Positions 1 to 7,676 are shown, numbered from the stretch's first letter. The stretch is DNA of 8,357 nt from Prolixibacteraceae bacterium (GCA_007116765.1 SKHV01000177.1:1-8357); one strand, 5' to 3'. A program made the numbers and translations. The notes: a model not told the origin generated them from the sequence alone.

Positions 1-51
1 AAAATCAAAATGCTTTTTGAAAATAGAAATAATTTATGTATTTATTCACAA

Positions 52-93
52 AAATGCGTAAATTGAGGTTTCCATTACGCAAATGACGAATTG
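52..93. promoter_or_regulatory. Candidate operator repeats upstream of the operon promoter
   Basis: Two overlapping repeat patterns are visible. One is an inverted repeat, TGCGTAA (55-61) and TTACGCA (75-81), with a 13-bp spacer. The other is a direct repeat, AAATG-N4-AATTG (52-65) and AAATG-N3-AATTG (81-93), whose second copy ends on the TTG of the promoter's -33 element. AraC-family activators often bind repeated half-sites directly upstream of, or slightly overlapping, the -35/-33 element, so this could be the site of the XylR-like regulator encoded at the end of the operon. The repeats are seen in the sequence; the binding protein is inference, and short repeats in AT-rich DNA can arise by chance. 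Confidence 0.35.
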
Positions 94-119
94 CAATAAG
101 GGTTTAACTCATACTTTTG
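91..119 (+). promoter_or_regulatory. Bacteroidota-type promoter of the kinase/GH2/regulator operon
   Basis: TTG at 91-93 is followed after 18 bp by TACTTTTG at 112-119, a full match to the Bacteroidota -7 consensus TAnnTTTG with a slightly reduced -33 TTTG element. Transcription would start near 123-127 and give a leader of about 50 bases before the ATG at 175. The same TTG-18 bp-TAnnTTTG arrangement occurs in front of nhaC, which supports both calls. The rest of 1-174 is AT-rich and I see no gene in it. Confidence 0.65.
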
Positions 120-174
120 TATTGTGACATAGAATATTTTTTTGTAGCAGAAGATAATTTTAAGAAATAGATAT

Positions 175-1008
175 ATGATAATAGCAATTGATTTAGGAGG
201 AACCAACCTTCGTGTGGGGGTGGTAAACAAGCAGAAGGTAGAAAGAAGACTTCAGGAAAAGCTTGTGAATAAAAACGATAAGTGGAAAACAGTTGATCAG
301 ATTAAAAATCTTATATCACAGTTGTTCTCTTCTGAAGTTGAAGGTATTGGTATTGGAGTACCTTCGGTAGTTGATGTGGAAAAAGGTATAGTGTACAATG
401 TGGCCAATATTCCATCGTGGGACGAAGTGCACTTGAAAGATATTCTGGAGTCAGAATTTAAAGTGCCCGTTCATGTAAACAACGATGTAAACTGCTTTGT
501 GTTGGGCGAGCATGCCTATGGTGAAGGAAAAGGATATTCGTCGGTTGTTGGTCTAGCTATTGGTACTGGTCTAGGAGCAGGTATTGTTATCGACAATAAG
601 CTTTATGAAGGGAACAATGCCGGTGCCGGTGAAATTGGTTTACTGCCTTATCTCGAAAACGATTTGGAGTTTTATTGCAGCAGTACTTTTTTTACGCAGA
701 TCAACAATACATCAGGCAAAAAGCTTGAAGATTTGGCGGTGGAGGGAGATGCCCGTGCCATGGAGTTGTGGAACGAGTTTGGGAAACACATGTCGCAGGC
801 AATTAAATATGTAATGCTGACCTACGATCCGCAAATTATTGTGTTGGGAGGTTCAATTGCCGGTGCTTATTCTTTCTTCGAAAAATCGATGCGCGAAAAT
901 CTTAACGATTTTGCTTATCCAAACTCGGTAAAGCGATTAATTATTAGTCGTTCACAAAATACCGAAAGTAATTTGCTTGGTGCTTCATGTTTGGTAAATA
1001 AAAAGTAG
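175..1008 (+). CDS. ROK-family sugar kinase (zinc-less, glucokinase-like)
   Basis: Predicted cytoplasmic ATP-dependent sugar kinase that phosphorylates a hexose, probably the one released by the two downstream hydrolases. The N-terminal phosphate loop DLGGTNLR is at residues 6-13. The likely catalytic base is Asp104 in NNDVN (102-106). The glycine-rich second phosphate motif GLAIGTGLGAGIV lies at 126-138, and GAGEIG at 150-155. There is no N-terminal helix-turn-helix, so it is a kinase and not a NagC/XylR-type ROK repressor. Two family hallmarks are missing: the His after GEIG is Leu156, and the CxCGxxGC zinc-binding segment is replaced by a short stretch around YCSSTFF (167-173). At 277 residues it is a little shorter than most ROK kinases, in line with that loss. 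The start is well fixed because the nucleotide-binding strand begins directly at Met1. First gene after the promoter, 33 bp before the next gene. Substrate (glucosamine, glucose, mannose or another) cannot be told from sequence. Confidence 0.88.
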   Translation: MIIAIDLGGTNLRVGVVNKQKVERRLQEKLVNKNDKWKTVDQIKNLISQLFSSEVEGIGIGVPSVVDVEKGIVYNVANIPSWDEVHLKDILESEFKVPVHVNNDVNCFVLGEHAYGEGKGYSSVVGLAIGTGLGAGIVIDNKLYEGNNAGAGEIGLLPYLENDLEFYCSSTFFTQINNTSGKKLEDLAVEGDARAMELWNEFGKHMSQAIKYVMLTYDPQIIVLGGSIAGAYSFFEKSMRENLNDFAYPNSVKRLIISRSQNTESNLLGASCLVNKK

Positions 1009-1041
1009 AAATAATTATATAACTTATAAATACTAACTATT

Positions 1042-3684
1042 ATGGTGAATAATTTAACTCGTGTAAGTTTAGTTGTAAGCATTTTTTTGCTTATCGTCTC
1101 GTGTGCTGTTCAAAAAAACACGCAAAATTACAAAACAATTCTTGAGGAGGGATGGCAGCTCTTCTCTTCTGAAAATGTTTCTGAAAATGGTGAAATCATT
1201 TCGTCTGAAAATTTTGATGGAAACCTAGGAATGCCAATCGAAGTGCCTTCAACTGTACTCCATGGTTTTAGGCAAAACGGACTTTTACCCGATTTGTTTG
1301 ATGTGGGAGTTCTTGAAAATATGGACAAAGAACCTTTTCAGGTTCCATGGTGGTACCGGACTGAGTTTGAAGTTCGTGATTTAAGCGAATGGGATCATTA
1401 TCAGATAACTTTCGAAGGCATTAACTACAAAGCCAATGTGTGGCTAAATGGTGTTAAAATTGCAGGCCAAGACTTAATACAGGGCTCATACGGAGTTTGG
1501 AATTTCGACATTAGCAAAAATGTGACGCAGGGAAATAATGTGCTTGCGGTTGAAATCATTCCTCCTGTTTTTGGTGTCGATGTAAGTAAAGGCTTCGTGG
1601 ATTGGAATCCAACTCCGGCCGATCGTTCAATGGGGATTTGGCGCGATGTGGTTTTGAGCCAAACCGGTCCGGTGTCTATGCGTCATTCAAACGTGGTTTC
1701 GAAAGTGAACAAAGAAACCCTCGATGCAGCTCGTGTTACAATCTCAACTGTGCTTACAAACCATACTAATAAAAATCAAACAGTAAAAGTAAGTGCTGCT
1801 TTCGACAATATTAAACTTACGCAGGAGGTAGAACTAAAAGCTAACGAAGTGCGCGAAATATTTTTCCGTCCCGAAATATATAACCAACTGGCCATGGATA
1901 ATCCAAGATTATGGTGGCCAAACAATTTGGGTGAGCAGGCGCTTTACGATTTGACATTAATTTCCTCAGTTGATAATAAAATCAGCGATAAGGAAGAATT
2001 CCGTTTTGGAATACGTGAAATTGAAGATTTTTGGAACGAGTCACGTTATCGTGGATTTATGGTTAACGGGCAAAAAGTAATGATTAAAAGTGCCGGTTGG
2101 GTAGATGATATTTTGTTGGGCGACACCGATGAAAAAGTAATAGCTCAAATGCAATATGCAAAACATATGAACCTTAATTCAATAAGGCTCGAAAGCTTTT
2201 GGGGGCGAAACCGAACTATTATGAATATGGCCGATGAGCTGGGGCTTTTACTAATGCTTGGTTGGACTGCACATTGGGAATGGGAGGCTTATATTGGTAT
2301 TCCACATGATGATTATGTTTCAATTCGCGGAGAAGAAGCCAAGACATTGCACGCCAACAATTATCGCGATCAGGTGCTTTGGCACAGGCGTCATCCAAGT
2401 GTGGCAATATGGACTTATGGGAGTGACAAACTACCCCGCCCAAGTCTTGAAATTATGCTTGACGAGCGTATGGCATTGGCCGATACCACGCGTCCCATTT
2501 TGAGTTATTGTGGTGGTGCAATGCTTATGGGCGACAGCGACCCGCGTCAAAGTGAAATTAGTGGCCCCACGGGCGTAAAAATGGAAGGTCCCTACGACTG
2601 GGTTCCCCCGGTATATTGGTACATAGACGAACAATACGGAGGTGCTTTTGGATTCAATACCGAAGTAGGTCCTGGTCCTCAAATTCCTCCACTTTCGAGC
2701 ATGAAGAAAATGATTTCGGAAGAGCATCTTTGGCCAATTAACGATACTTGGCTTTATTACAGCGGCCGCAATCAGTTCGAAAATCTCGACCGCTACCTCG
2801 ACGCTTTCCATGCACGTTATGGCGAGTCTGATAACTTAGAAGAATTCCTGTTGAAGAATCAAATTGCTAACTACGAAGCCATGAGACCAATGTTTGAGGC
2901 CTTTGCTGTAAATAAATATCATAGTACCGGAGTGGTACAGTGGATGTATAACTCGGCCTGGCCAACATTTTACTGGCAATTATTCGATTATTACCTGATG
3001 CCAAACGGAGCATTTTACGCAACCCGAAAATCTGCAGCTCCACTGGTGCCGATTTATAATTATGGAGATAAGAATATATACGTGAACAACGACTACCTTC
3101 AGGAATATCAAAACCTCTCACTTGAAGTGAAAGTATTCGATTTGAATTCAACTTTGGTTTTTGAGCAGAAAAAAACTTTTAATATTGACGCTAACAGCGC
3201 AAAGATGCTGATTGAAATGCCAGAAATTAACAATCTATCCACTTCTTATTTTGTTGACTTACGTTTATTCTGCGACAGAGGTGAGTTAGTTGAAAATAAT
3301 TTTTACTGGCTGTCGACTGTTGACGATGTACCCGACTTTGAAAAAACAACCTGGTACTGGACGCCCAACAAGCAACATGCCGACCATACAACCTTGAACG
3401 ATATGGACAAAGTGAGTGTCGATTATTTTTTCGATATTAAGAAAGTAGGTGATAACTTCGAATTTTCAGTCGATGTGAATAACCCAAGTAGTTTGATAGC
3501 CTTCTTTATGGAGTTTCAAATAGTGGACAAAAATACCGGAGAAGCTATATTGCCTGTATTCTGGTCCGACAACTACGTATCTTTGTTACCCGGAGAAACA
3601 CGCACTTTAACAGCTAAGTTGGCTGCTGCTAGTTTAAAAGCATCTGACCTCGAGCTTGTAATGATAGGTAGTAATATCGATTAA
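1042..3684 (+). CDS. GH2 glycoside hydrolase, exo-beta-D-glucosaminidase-like lipoprotein
   Basis: Predicted exo-acting retaining beta-glycosidase of family GH2, 880 residues. Residues 1-20 form a hydrophobic signal peptide ending in a lipobox (IVS-Cys21). No acidic run follows the Cys, so the Bacteroidota surface-export signal is absent and a periplasm-facing lipoprotein is likely. Approximate domains: galactose-binding-like jelly roll 34-208 (WWYRTEF, VWLNG, GFVDWNP, MGIWRDV), Ig-like domain 209-325, TIM barrel about 326-660, and C-terminal beta-sandwich domains to the end. The proposed acid/base is Asp462 in YGSD (459-462), and the nucleophile is Glu541 in GGAFGFNTE. Most GH2 enzymes have Asn-Glu at the first site; Ser-Asp there is typical of the CsxA exo-beta-D-glucosaminidase branch, which also contains plant-type endo-beta-mannosidases. 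Chitosan-type glucosamine oligosaccharides are therefore the best substrate guess, with beta-mannosides the alternative. The start has no clear Shine-Dalgarno, as is usual in this phylum. It is a paralogue of the next gene. Confidence 0.88.
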   Translation: MVNNLTRVSLVVSIFLLIVSCAVQKNTQNYKTILEEGWQLFSSENVSENGEIISSENFDGNLGMPIEVPSTVLHGFRQNGLLPDLFDVGVLENMDKEPFQVPWWYRTEFEVRDLSEWDHYQITFEGINYKANVWLNGVKIAGQDLIQGSYGVWNFDISKNVTQGNNVLAVEIIPPVFGVDVSKGFVDWNPTPADRSMGIWRDVVLSQTGPVSMRHSNVVSKVNKETLDAARVTISTVLTNHTNKNQTVKVSAAFDNIKLTQEVELKANEVREIFFRPEIYNQLAMDNPRLWWPNNLGEQALYDLTLISSVDNKISDKEEFRFGIREIEDFWNESRYRGFMVNGQKVMIKSAGWVDDILLGDTDEKVIAQMQYAKHMNLNSIRLESFWGRNRTIMNMADELGLLLMLGWTAHWEWEAYIGIPHDDYVSIRGEEAKTLHANNYRDQVLWHRRHPSVAIWTYGSDKLPRPSLEIMLDERMALADTTRPILSYCGGAMLMGDSDPRQSEISGPTGVKMEGPYDWVPPVYWYIDEQYGGAFGFNTEVGPGPQIPPLSSMKKMISEEHLWPINDTWLYYSGRNQFENLDRYLDAFHARYGESDNLEEFLLKNQIANYEAMRPMFEAFAVNKYHSTGVVQWMYNSAWPTFYWQLFDYYLMPNGAFYATRKSAAPLVPIYNYGDKNIYVNNDYLQEYQNLSLEVKVFDLNSTLVFEQKKTFNIDANSAKMLIEMPEINNLSTSYFVDLRLFCDRGELVENNFYWLSTVDDVPDFEKTTWYWTPNKQHADHTTLNDMDKVSVDYFFDIKKVGDNFEFSVDVNNPSSLIAFFMEFQIVDKNTGEAILPVFWSDNYVSLLPGETRTLTAKLAAASLKASDLELVMIGSNID

Positions 3685-3720
3685 CTGAAAATGTGAAATG
3701 CAAATTGAAAAAGTATTAAG

Positions 3721-6255
3721 ATGATGGTTTTGAGTAGCTATTGGAAAATTCATTCAGGTGGAAAAGGCTTTGCTGGCGATGAGATTTCTTTAAAAGAATT
3801 TGTAGATGCCGGTTGGATTGATGCATATGTGCCATCAACAGTAATGGGCGTTTTGACGGAGAATAATGATAATGAGAGTATCTTAGATGCTGAAAATTAC
3901 AGTAGTTTCGACAAGTCTGTTTTCGATATTGGGTGGTGGTACCGTACCAGTTTCATACTTTCAGAAAGCGATTTGCTGAAAACGGTACTGCTTAATTTCG
4001 ATGGAATAAGCTACTACGCCAATATTTGGCTTAACGGAAAACAAGTTGCCACATCGAAATATGTTTTTGGTTCTTTCAAAAGGTTTAGTTTCGATATTTC
4101 CGAATATGTGAATGTTGGAGAAAATATACTTGCTGTTGAGGTAATACGTCAAAAAGAAGGCGATTTCGGGTTGGGTTTTGCCGACTGGAATCCACGTCCG
4201 CTTGACGAAAATATGGGCATTTGGCGCGATGTTCGTATTGAAACAGTGAGGCGGGTTTATCTGAAAAACAGCTTCATTCAAACTAAAGTAAACACCAAAA
4301 CACTGAACGATGCAAGCCTTGCTGTAAGTGCCGAGCTTGAAAATTTCAGTAAACAGCCTGTTTCGGGTATCTTTAAATTCAATTTTGAGAATGTGGGCTT
4401 TGAAATGCCTGTCAATATCGATCCTGGCGAAACGGTTGAGGTGCTTGCTGATTCATCCCAGTTCAAACAATTACACATTAAGAATCCAAAACTATGGTGG
4501 TGTGCAGGTCTTGGAGAACCAAACCTATATTCTGCCGAAATTTCGTTCGAAATTAATGGTGAAATTGAATCACAGGAAAATATTAGGTTCGGGATTCGCC
4601 AAATCGACAGTTATTTCAATGCGCAGGGACATAGGGGTTTCAGACTGAATGGAAAGGATGTATTAATTAAAGGAGCCGGATGGACCGACGATATTTTTCT
4701 GCGCGATACACCGCATACAAACGAATTGCAGGTGCAATACGTAAAAGATATGGGGTTGAACACCATTCGCTTTGAAAACATTTGGGGCACAAGCCAAAAT
4801 ATTTACGACTTATGCGATGAGTACGGTTTGCTGGCAATGGTAGGCTGGAGCTGTCAGTGGGAGTGGGATTATTATTTGGGAAAAAAATGCGATGACTACG
4901 GTGGTGCTTCCGAAAAGGCCGACTACGATTTGCTCATTGCTTATCAACACGACCAGATAAAATGGTTACGCAACCATCCTTCAATATTTTGCTGGGTGGT
5001 GGGAAGTGATATGTTGCCACGCCCCGAGTTGGAAAAACGTTATGTAGGGTTATTCAACGAAATTGACCAAACTCGACCATGGCTTGGTGCGGCTTCGTGG
5101 CGCGAGAGTGAACTGACCGGGCCTACCGGGGTGAAAATGTACGGCCCATATGAATACGTAGGGCCTTCGTATTGGTACATCGACAAAAAGTTCGGTGGGG
5201 CTTTCGGATTCAATACCGAAACAGGCCCAGGAACTCAGATTCCGGTTAAAGAGTCGCTTGAGCGTATGCTGCCACCAGGTAAGCTTTGGCCTTTAAATCC
5301 GGCATGGGATAAGCACTGCACTGCATCGGCCGATGCAATGAACAAAATAAACTATTTCAGCGAGATTGTTACTAAAATGTGGGGAAAACCCAAAAGTTTT
5401 GATGATTTCCTCGTAAAAAGCCATTTGGTAAATTACGAAGCCATACGCCCAATGTTCGAAGCTTTCAGGGTAAATCGGCCTAATGCTACCGGAATTATTC
5501 AGTGGATGCTTAACTCAGCGTGGCCATCGCTTTACTGGCAATTGTACGATTATTATTTGGTGCCTACTCCTGCATATTATGCGACAAAAAAAGCACTTGA
5601 ACCAATACAACTTATTTACGATTACGGAAAAAAAGCAGTATATATTTCAAACGAAACCCCTCATAAAGTTGATGGATTAAGTGCAGTATTAACAGTTTAT
5701 TCGGAAAGTTCAGAGGAAATAATAAGTAAGGAATTTGAGCTGTCTGTTGATGGAAGTGTTTCAAAAAAAGTGTTTGATCTGCCGGAGTTTGATCAAATCG
5801 TTTTTGTTGATTTGCATTTAGTAGATAAGAACCGGAAAAAAATTGCGGATAATTTTTACTGGCTCTCACCCAATCAAGAAGAATACGACTGGGAGGCAAC
5901 TTATTGGGCTCATACTCCAATGAAGCAATACTTCAATTACAAAAAACTAAATGCACTAGGGAAAGCAAAACTAAAAGCTAGAGCCAATGCAAAAAAAACA
6001 AAAACTAATACTGAAGTTACAATAACACTTAATAATGAAACAAACGTGATTTCATTATTCAACCAGTTGAAAGTACATTCAGGCGACCAAAAATGGATTA
6101 TTCCATCATTTTACAGCGATAATTATTTGAGTATAGCTCCTTATGGTGAAAAAACTGTGCATATTTTGCTTGATGGAGTGATAAGCGAATCTTTGTTTAT
6201 TGAAGTAAGTGGGTTCAACAGCAATGAGTTAAAGGTGAATTTGTCGCATCGATAG
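3721..6255 (+). CDS. GH2 glycoside hydrolase, exo-beta-D-glucosaminidase-like, cytoplasmic paralogue
   Basis: Second GH2 enzyme, 844 residues, clearly paralogous to the gene before it along the whole length. Shared blocks include WWYRT, MGIWRDV, GGAFGFNTE, NYEA-RPMFEAF and NSAWP-YWQL. Approximate domains: jelly roll 5-178, Ig-like 179-292, TIM barrel about 293-620, C-terminal beta-sandwiches to 844. Catalytic candidates are Asp430 (VGSD, 427-430) and Glu500 (GFNTE). There is no signal peptide: the protein starts where the mature paralogue starts. An in-frame TGA at 3706-3708 rules out an N-terminal extension of more than four residues, and nothing hydrophobic is encoded in the 36-bp gap. It should therefore act in the cytoplasm, on short oligosaccharides already imported, and feed the ROK kinase. 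The exact substrate (glucosaminide versus mannoside) is unresolved. Divergence of several surface loops from the first copy allows different linkage or chain-length preference. Confidence 0.87.
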   Translation: MMVLSSYWKIHSGGKGFAGDEISLKEFVDAGWIDAYVPSTVMGVLTENNDNESILDAENYSSFDKSVFDIGWWYRTSFILSESDLLKTVLLNFDGISYYANIWLNGKQVATSKYVFGSFKRFSFDISEYVNVGENILAVEVIRQKEGDFGLGFADWNPRPLDENMGIWRDVRIETVRRVYLKNSFIQTKVNTKTLNDASLAVSAELENFSKQPVSGIFKFNFENVGFEMPVNIDPGETVEVLADSSQFKQLHIKNPKLWWCAGLGEPNLYSAEISFEINGEIESQENIRFGIRQIDSYFNAQGHRGFRLNGKDVLIKGAGWTDDIFLRDTPHTNELQVQYVKDMGLNTIRFENIWGTSQNIYDLCDEYGLLAMVGWSCQWEWDYYLGKKCDDYGGASEKADYDLLIAYQHDQIKWLRNHPSIFCWVVGSDMLPRPELEKRYVGLFNEIDQTRPWLGAASWRESELTGPTGVKMYGPYEYVGPSYWYIDKKFGGAFGFNTETGPGTQIPVKESLERMLPPGKLWPLNPAWDKHCTASADAMNKINYFSEIVTKMWGKPKSFDDFLVKSHLVNYEAIRPMFEAFRVNRPNATGIIQWMLNSAWPSLYWQLYDYYLVPTPAYYATKKALEPIQLIYDYGKKAVYISNETPHKVDGLSAVLTVYSESSEEIISKEFELSVDGSVSKKVFDLPEFDQIVFVDLHLVDKNRKKIADNFYWLSPNQEEYDWEATYWAHTPMKQYFNYKKLNALGKAKLKARANAKKTKTNTEVTITLNNETNVISLFNQLKVHSGDQKWIIPSFYSDNYLSIAPYGEKTVHILLDGVISESLFIEVSGFNSNELKVNLSHR

Positions 6256-6313
6256 AATTGCAACAGATTTCATTTTAAATTGTTTTAGTGATATTTATTC
6301 AAATTGAGAAGAT

Positions 6314-7474
6314 ATGCCAAAGGTGGTTTTGTTAGCAAATTTTTCTGAAGAGTATTTTAAAAAAATACTTTTGGGAATTGGCCGGTATTCAAAAGAAAAC
6401 GGGCCATGGGTGTTCTGCCGCATGCCTTTCTATTACCGCGATACTGTTGGAATAGAAGGAATTGTGAAGTGGGCAAAAGAGTGGGGGGCTACCGGTATGT
6501 TTGCACAATTGAACACACGCGATGATACTCCACTTTTGGCCGAGGTGGGCTTTCCTGTAATTGTAACCGATTTAAAAGATCGCTTCGATAATGTACCTAA
6601 TATTACCGGCGATTATTTTAAAACGGGGGCTATGGGTGCCGATTATTTTCTGAAAAAGGGTTATAAGCATTTTGCCTACTACGGTTATACTTCTTATGTG
6701 TGGTCGCGTGAGCGAGGACAAGGTTTTGAAACACACCTTAAATCGAAAGGTTATTCAGCTGATTTTTTCGAAAGTGAGTTCGATCAAAACCACGAAATGT
6801 GGCTTTACAAACCATCGGCACTCAGTAATTGGTTAAATGAACTTCCTAAACCAGTAGCAATTATGGCTTGTGACGATAATTGTGCCCAGCAGGTTACCGA
6901 AGCTTGCAAAATTTCAGGAATTAGAGTCCCAGAAGAGGTTGCGGTTTTGGGAGTCGATAACGACGAGCTGATTTGCACCTTATCTGATCCACAACTTTCG
7001 AGTATCGAACTTGGTGCTGAACAGGGTGGTTACGAAGCTGCTGCTTTACTTGAGCGAATGATGATTGGCCATAGTAAAGGGAACAATATTGTGGTGCAGC
7101 CTCAAAAAATAATTACCCGCCAATCGACCGATATGTACGCCACTGCAAATTTGCAAATAGCTGCCGCATTAAAAATAATTCACCAGAAATACCACACTCA
7201 ATTGCAGGTCGATGATATTGTGCGACAAATTGCCATGTCGCGGCGCTCTTTCGAAGTGAAATTCAAAGAAACAACTTCGCTTTCGGTATATCAGTATATT
7301 TTGAAACTGAGAATGGACAAGTTTGCTACACTGCTTGTTGAAACTACCCGTCCGATAGGCGAAATAGCTTTTGAACTTGGAATGGACGAGATAAAAAATG
7401 TTTCGCGTCGGTTTAAGCACATGATGGGTTGTTCACCGGGCGAATATCGTCAGAAAATGTGCGAAGTTGCATAA
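6314..7474 (+). CDS. XylR-type transcriptional regulator (PBP-like sensor plus AraC DNA-binding domain)
   Basis: Probable sugar-responsive transcription factor of 386 residues with the architecture of E. coli XylR (392 residues). The N-terminal sensor, about 2-270, is a LacI/periplasmic-binding-protein-like fold without its own helix-turn-helix. Family landmarks are ITGDYFKTGAMGADYF (97-112), IMACDDNCAQQV (183-194) and VLGVDNDELICTLSDP (211-226). The C-terminal AraC domain, about 280-383, holds two helix-turn-helix units (about 297-317 and 347-368) and ends with the usual RRFKHMMGCSPGEYR. It is the last gene of the run, 58 bp after the second GH2 gene with no recognisable promoter or terminator between, so it is probably co-transcribed. 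A weak AGAAG lies just before the ATG. The family often activates nearby sugar genes. Its ligand here is more likely the product of the GH2 enzymes than xylose, since no xylose isomerase or xylulokinase is present; that is inference. It probably acts at the repeats in 52-93. Confidence 0.88.
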   Translation: MPKVVLLANFSEEYFKKILLGIGRYSKENGPWVFCRMPFYYRDTVGIEGIVKWAKEWGATGMFAQLNTRDDTPLLAEVGFPVIVTDLKDRFDNVPNITGDYFKTGAMGADYFLKKGYKHFAYYGYTSYVWSRERGQGFETHLKSKGYSADFFESEFDQNHEMWLYKPSALSNWLNELPKPVAIMACDDNCAQQVTEACKISGIRVPEEVAVLGVDNDELICTLSDPQLSSIELGAEQGGYEAAALLERMMIGHSKGNNIVVQPQKIITRQSTDMYATANLQIAAALKIIHQKYHTQLQVDDIVRQIAMSRRSFEVKFKETTSLSVYQYILKLRMDKFATLLVETTRPIGEIAFELGMDEIKNVSRRFKHMMGCSPGEYRQKMCEVA

Positions 7475-7487
7475 CAATAAACGATCG

Positions 7488-7521
7488 ATTAACATTTGCC
7501 GGCTATTCTGTTAATATGCCG
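7488..7521. repeat. Inverted and direct repeats in the gap downstream of the regulator
   Basis: The non-coding gap 7475-7647 contains no convincing gene. Near its start, ATTAACA (7488-7494) and TGTTAAT (7509-7515) form a 7-bp inverted repeat around the palindrome GCCGGC (7498-7503). An imperfect direct repeat, ATTTGCCG (7494-7501) and ATATGCCG (7514-7521), is spaced 20 bp, about two helical turns. No T-run follows, so it is not an obvious intrinsic terminator. It could be a protein-binding site or mRNA 3'-end structure, or chance. A separate 10-bp palindrome, ATAGTACTAT, lies at 7603-7612. Confidence 0.3.
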
Positions 7522-7647
7522 TACATGGTAAATCGCTAAATATTGAAAGTCTATTATGAGGGTTTGCTATGAGAAGTCAGCCGAAATGCAGTTTAACTTA
7601 TGATAGTACTATGCTTTTGTCAATCCGGGAATTTTGAACGGACGGTA

Positions 7648-7676
7648 TTGATATATTTTATAAAATAATAACTTTG
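7648..7676 (+). promoter_or_regulatory. Bacteroidota-type promoter of nhaC
   Basis: TTG at 7648-7650, an 18-bp spacer and TAACTTTG at 7669-7676 match the phylum consensus (TAnnTTTG at -7, TTTG near -33) with the same spacing as the promoter at 91-119. The start of transcription would fall near 7680-7684, leaving a leader of only about 25 bases before the ATG at 7707. The -7 element sits inside the left arm of the hairpin described for 7670-7706. Confidence 0.6.

Noticed and set aside
175..1008. ROK protein considered as a NagC-type transcriptional repressor
   Set aside because: No N-terminal helix-turn-helix is present; the protein begins directly with the phosphate-binding strand, so it is a kinase.
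2431..2811. Antisense open frame of 126 codons on the minus strand inside the first GH2 gene
   Set aside because: It lies wholly within a strongly supported GH2 gene, across its catalytic region, and its translation shows no recognisable family or motif. The other antisense or out-of-frame frames in the GH2, kinase and regulator genes were rejected for the same reason.
3698..3724. Eight-codon frame whose stop overlaps the start of the second GH2 gene (ATGA overlap)
   Set aside because: It could suggest a translational-coupling leader peptide, but it is very short and has no support beyond the overlap.
7488..7515. Inverted repeat after the regulator considered as the operon's terminator
   Set aside because: Its 7-bp arms are AT-rich, the loop is 14 bases and no T-run follows; the hairpin at 7670-7706 fits much better.
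7556..7637. Two short overlapping open frames (7556-7603 and 7569-7637) in the gap before nhaC
   Set aside because: They encode only 15 and 22 residues, have no recognisable motif or clear ribosome site, and show nothing that marks them as a small protein or a transposase remnant.
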